Origin: Rhodospirillales bacterium
GTDB lineage: Bacteria > Pseudomonadota > Alphaproteobacteria > Rhodospirillales > UBA2165
Direction: 5' to 3'
NCBI GenBank assembly: GCA_016777585.1
Contig: JADHRD010000007.1
Location: forward strand, 1 to 43,258
DNA length: 43,258 nucleotides
In this document: positions 43,252-43,258 of the stretch, piece by piece
How the letters are laid out: every line of letters begins with the position of its first letter
How positions within the stretch are numbered: the first letter of the stretch is position 1
The notes under the pieces: model-generated
Told to the model about the DNA's origin: nothing
What the model saw: only the letters and a program-made list of their open reading frames with translations
Databases searched by the model: none
Position numbers and translations under genes: made by a program

Positions 43252-43258
43252 CTATCAC

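Larger units (their letters stand above)
39391..43258 (+). mobile_element. Integrative element, left end (continues past the window)
   Basis: Bounded on the left by the tRNA-Leu break. It carries in order two promoters, an intron-containing tRNA-Leu(CAA), a tyrosine recombinase gene, a small hypothetical gene and an MFS transporter gene. This stretch is visibly less AT-rich than the glycan locus beside it, which supports foreign origin. No right attachment site was found before 43258, and no replication, conjugation or phage structural gene is present, so its class (genomic island, ICE, satellite or prophage) is open. The MFS gene could also be host DNA if the element is very short. Confidence 0.6.

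Overview
The window looks like the chromosome of an AT-rich, free-living, aerobic alphaproteobacterium, probably marine. The reasons are an aa3-type cytochrome c oxidase cluster with CtaG, a glutathione-dependent formaldehyde dehydrogenase, Coq7 next to DsbB and a YqaA-type membrane protein, a threonine synthase gene abutting an M16 processing-peptidase-like gene, and many TTG/GTG starts. The clade cannot be fixed from the sequence alone.

Layout. (1) 1-5.3 kb is housekeeping: the start of an acetylornithine deacetylase gene, trkH, apaG, an unrecognised gene, a TauE/SafE permease and frmA. (2) 5.4-12.8 kb holds respiration genes: ctaC, ctaD, ctaG and ctaE on the minus strand, and divergently a 31-codon membrane peptide, a DUF420 protein, an orphan heme-copper-oxidase-like membrane protein and ctaB. 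(3) 12.8-24.2 kb holds an M32 carboxypeptidase, thrC, an M16 peptidase, YqgE, a DUF3108 protein, a DsbD-like reductase, a glutathione transferase, coq7, dsbB, yqaA and a secreted beta-trefoil protein. (4) 24.7-38.4 kb is a surface-polysaccharide locus: asnB-like amidotransferase, a glycosyltransferase and an FkbM methyltransferase on the plus strand, facing a minus-strand block with a Wzy-like polymerase, five glycosyltransferases, a second FkbM methyltransferase and a flippase. (5) 38.4-39.3 kb is AT-rich and appears empty. (6) 39.36 kb to the window end is the left end of an integrative element.

The most unusual part is the junction at 39.3-39.9 kb. A tRNA-Leu(CAA) gene with its promoter is cut off inside the anticodon loop (39363-39401). 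About 190 bp on lies a complete, sequence-diverged tRNA-Leu(CAA) (39589-39896) whose D-loop is interrupted by a 221-nt group I intron (39609-39829). P1 with the U.G splice-site wobble, P10, P3, P4, P6a, P7, P8 and two GAAA-capped P9 hairpins can all be drawn by hand. A tyrosine recombinase gene starts 25 bp after this tRNA. The simplest reading is that the element integrates into the anticodon loop of the host tRNA-Leu(CAA), breaks it, and supplies its own self-splicing replacement. The bacterial tRNA group I introns I know of sit in the anticodon loop, so a D-loop site would be a new location. The element's right end is not in the window; only a small hypothetical gene, an MFS transporter and a DnaA-box-like palindrome follow the integrase.
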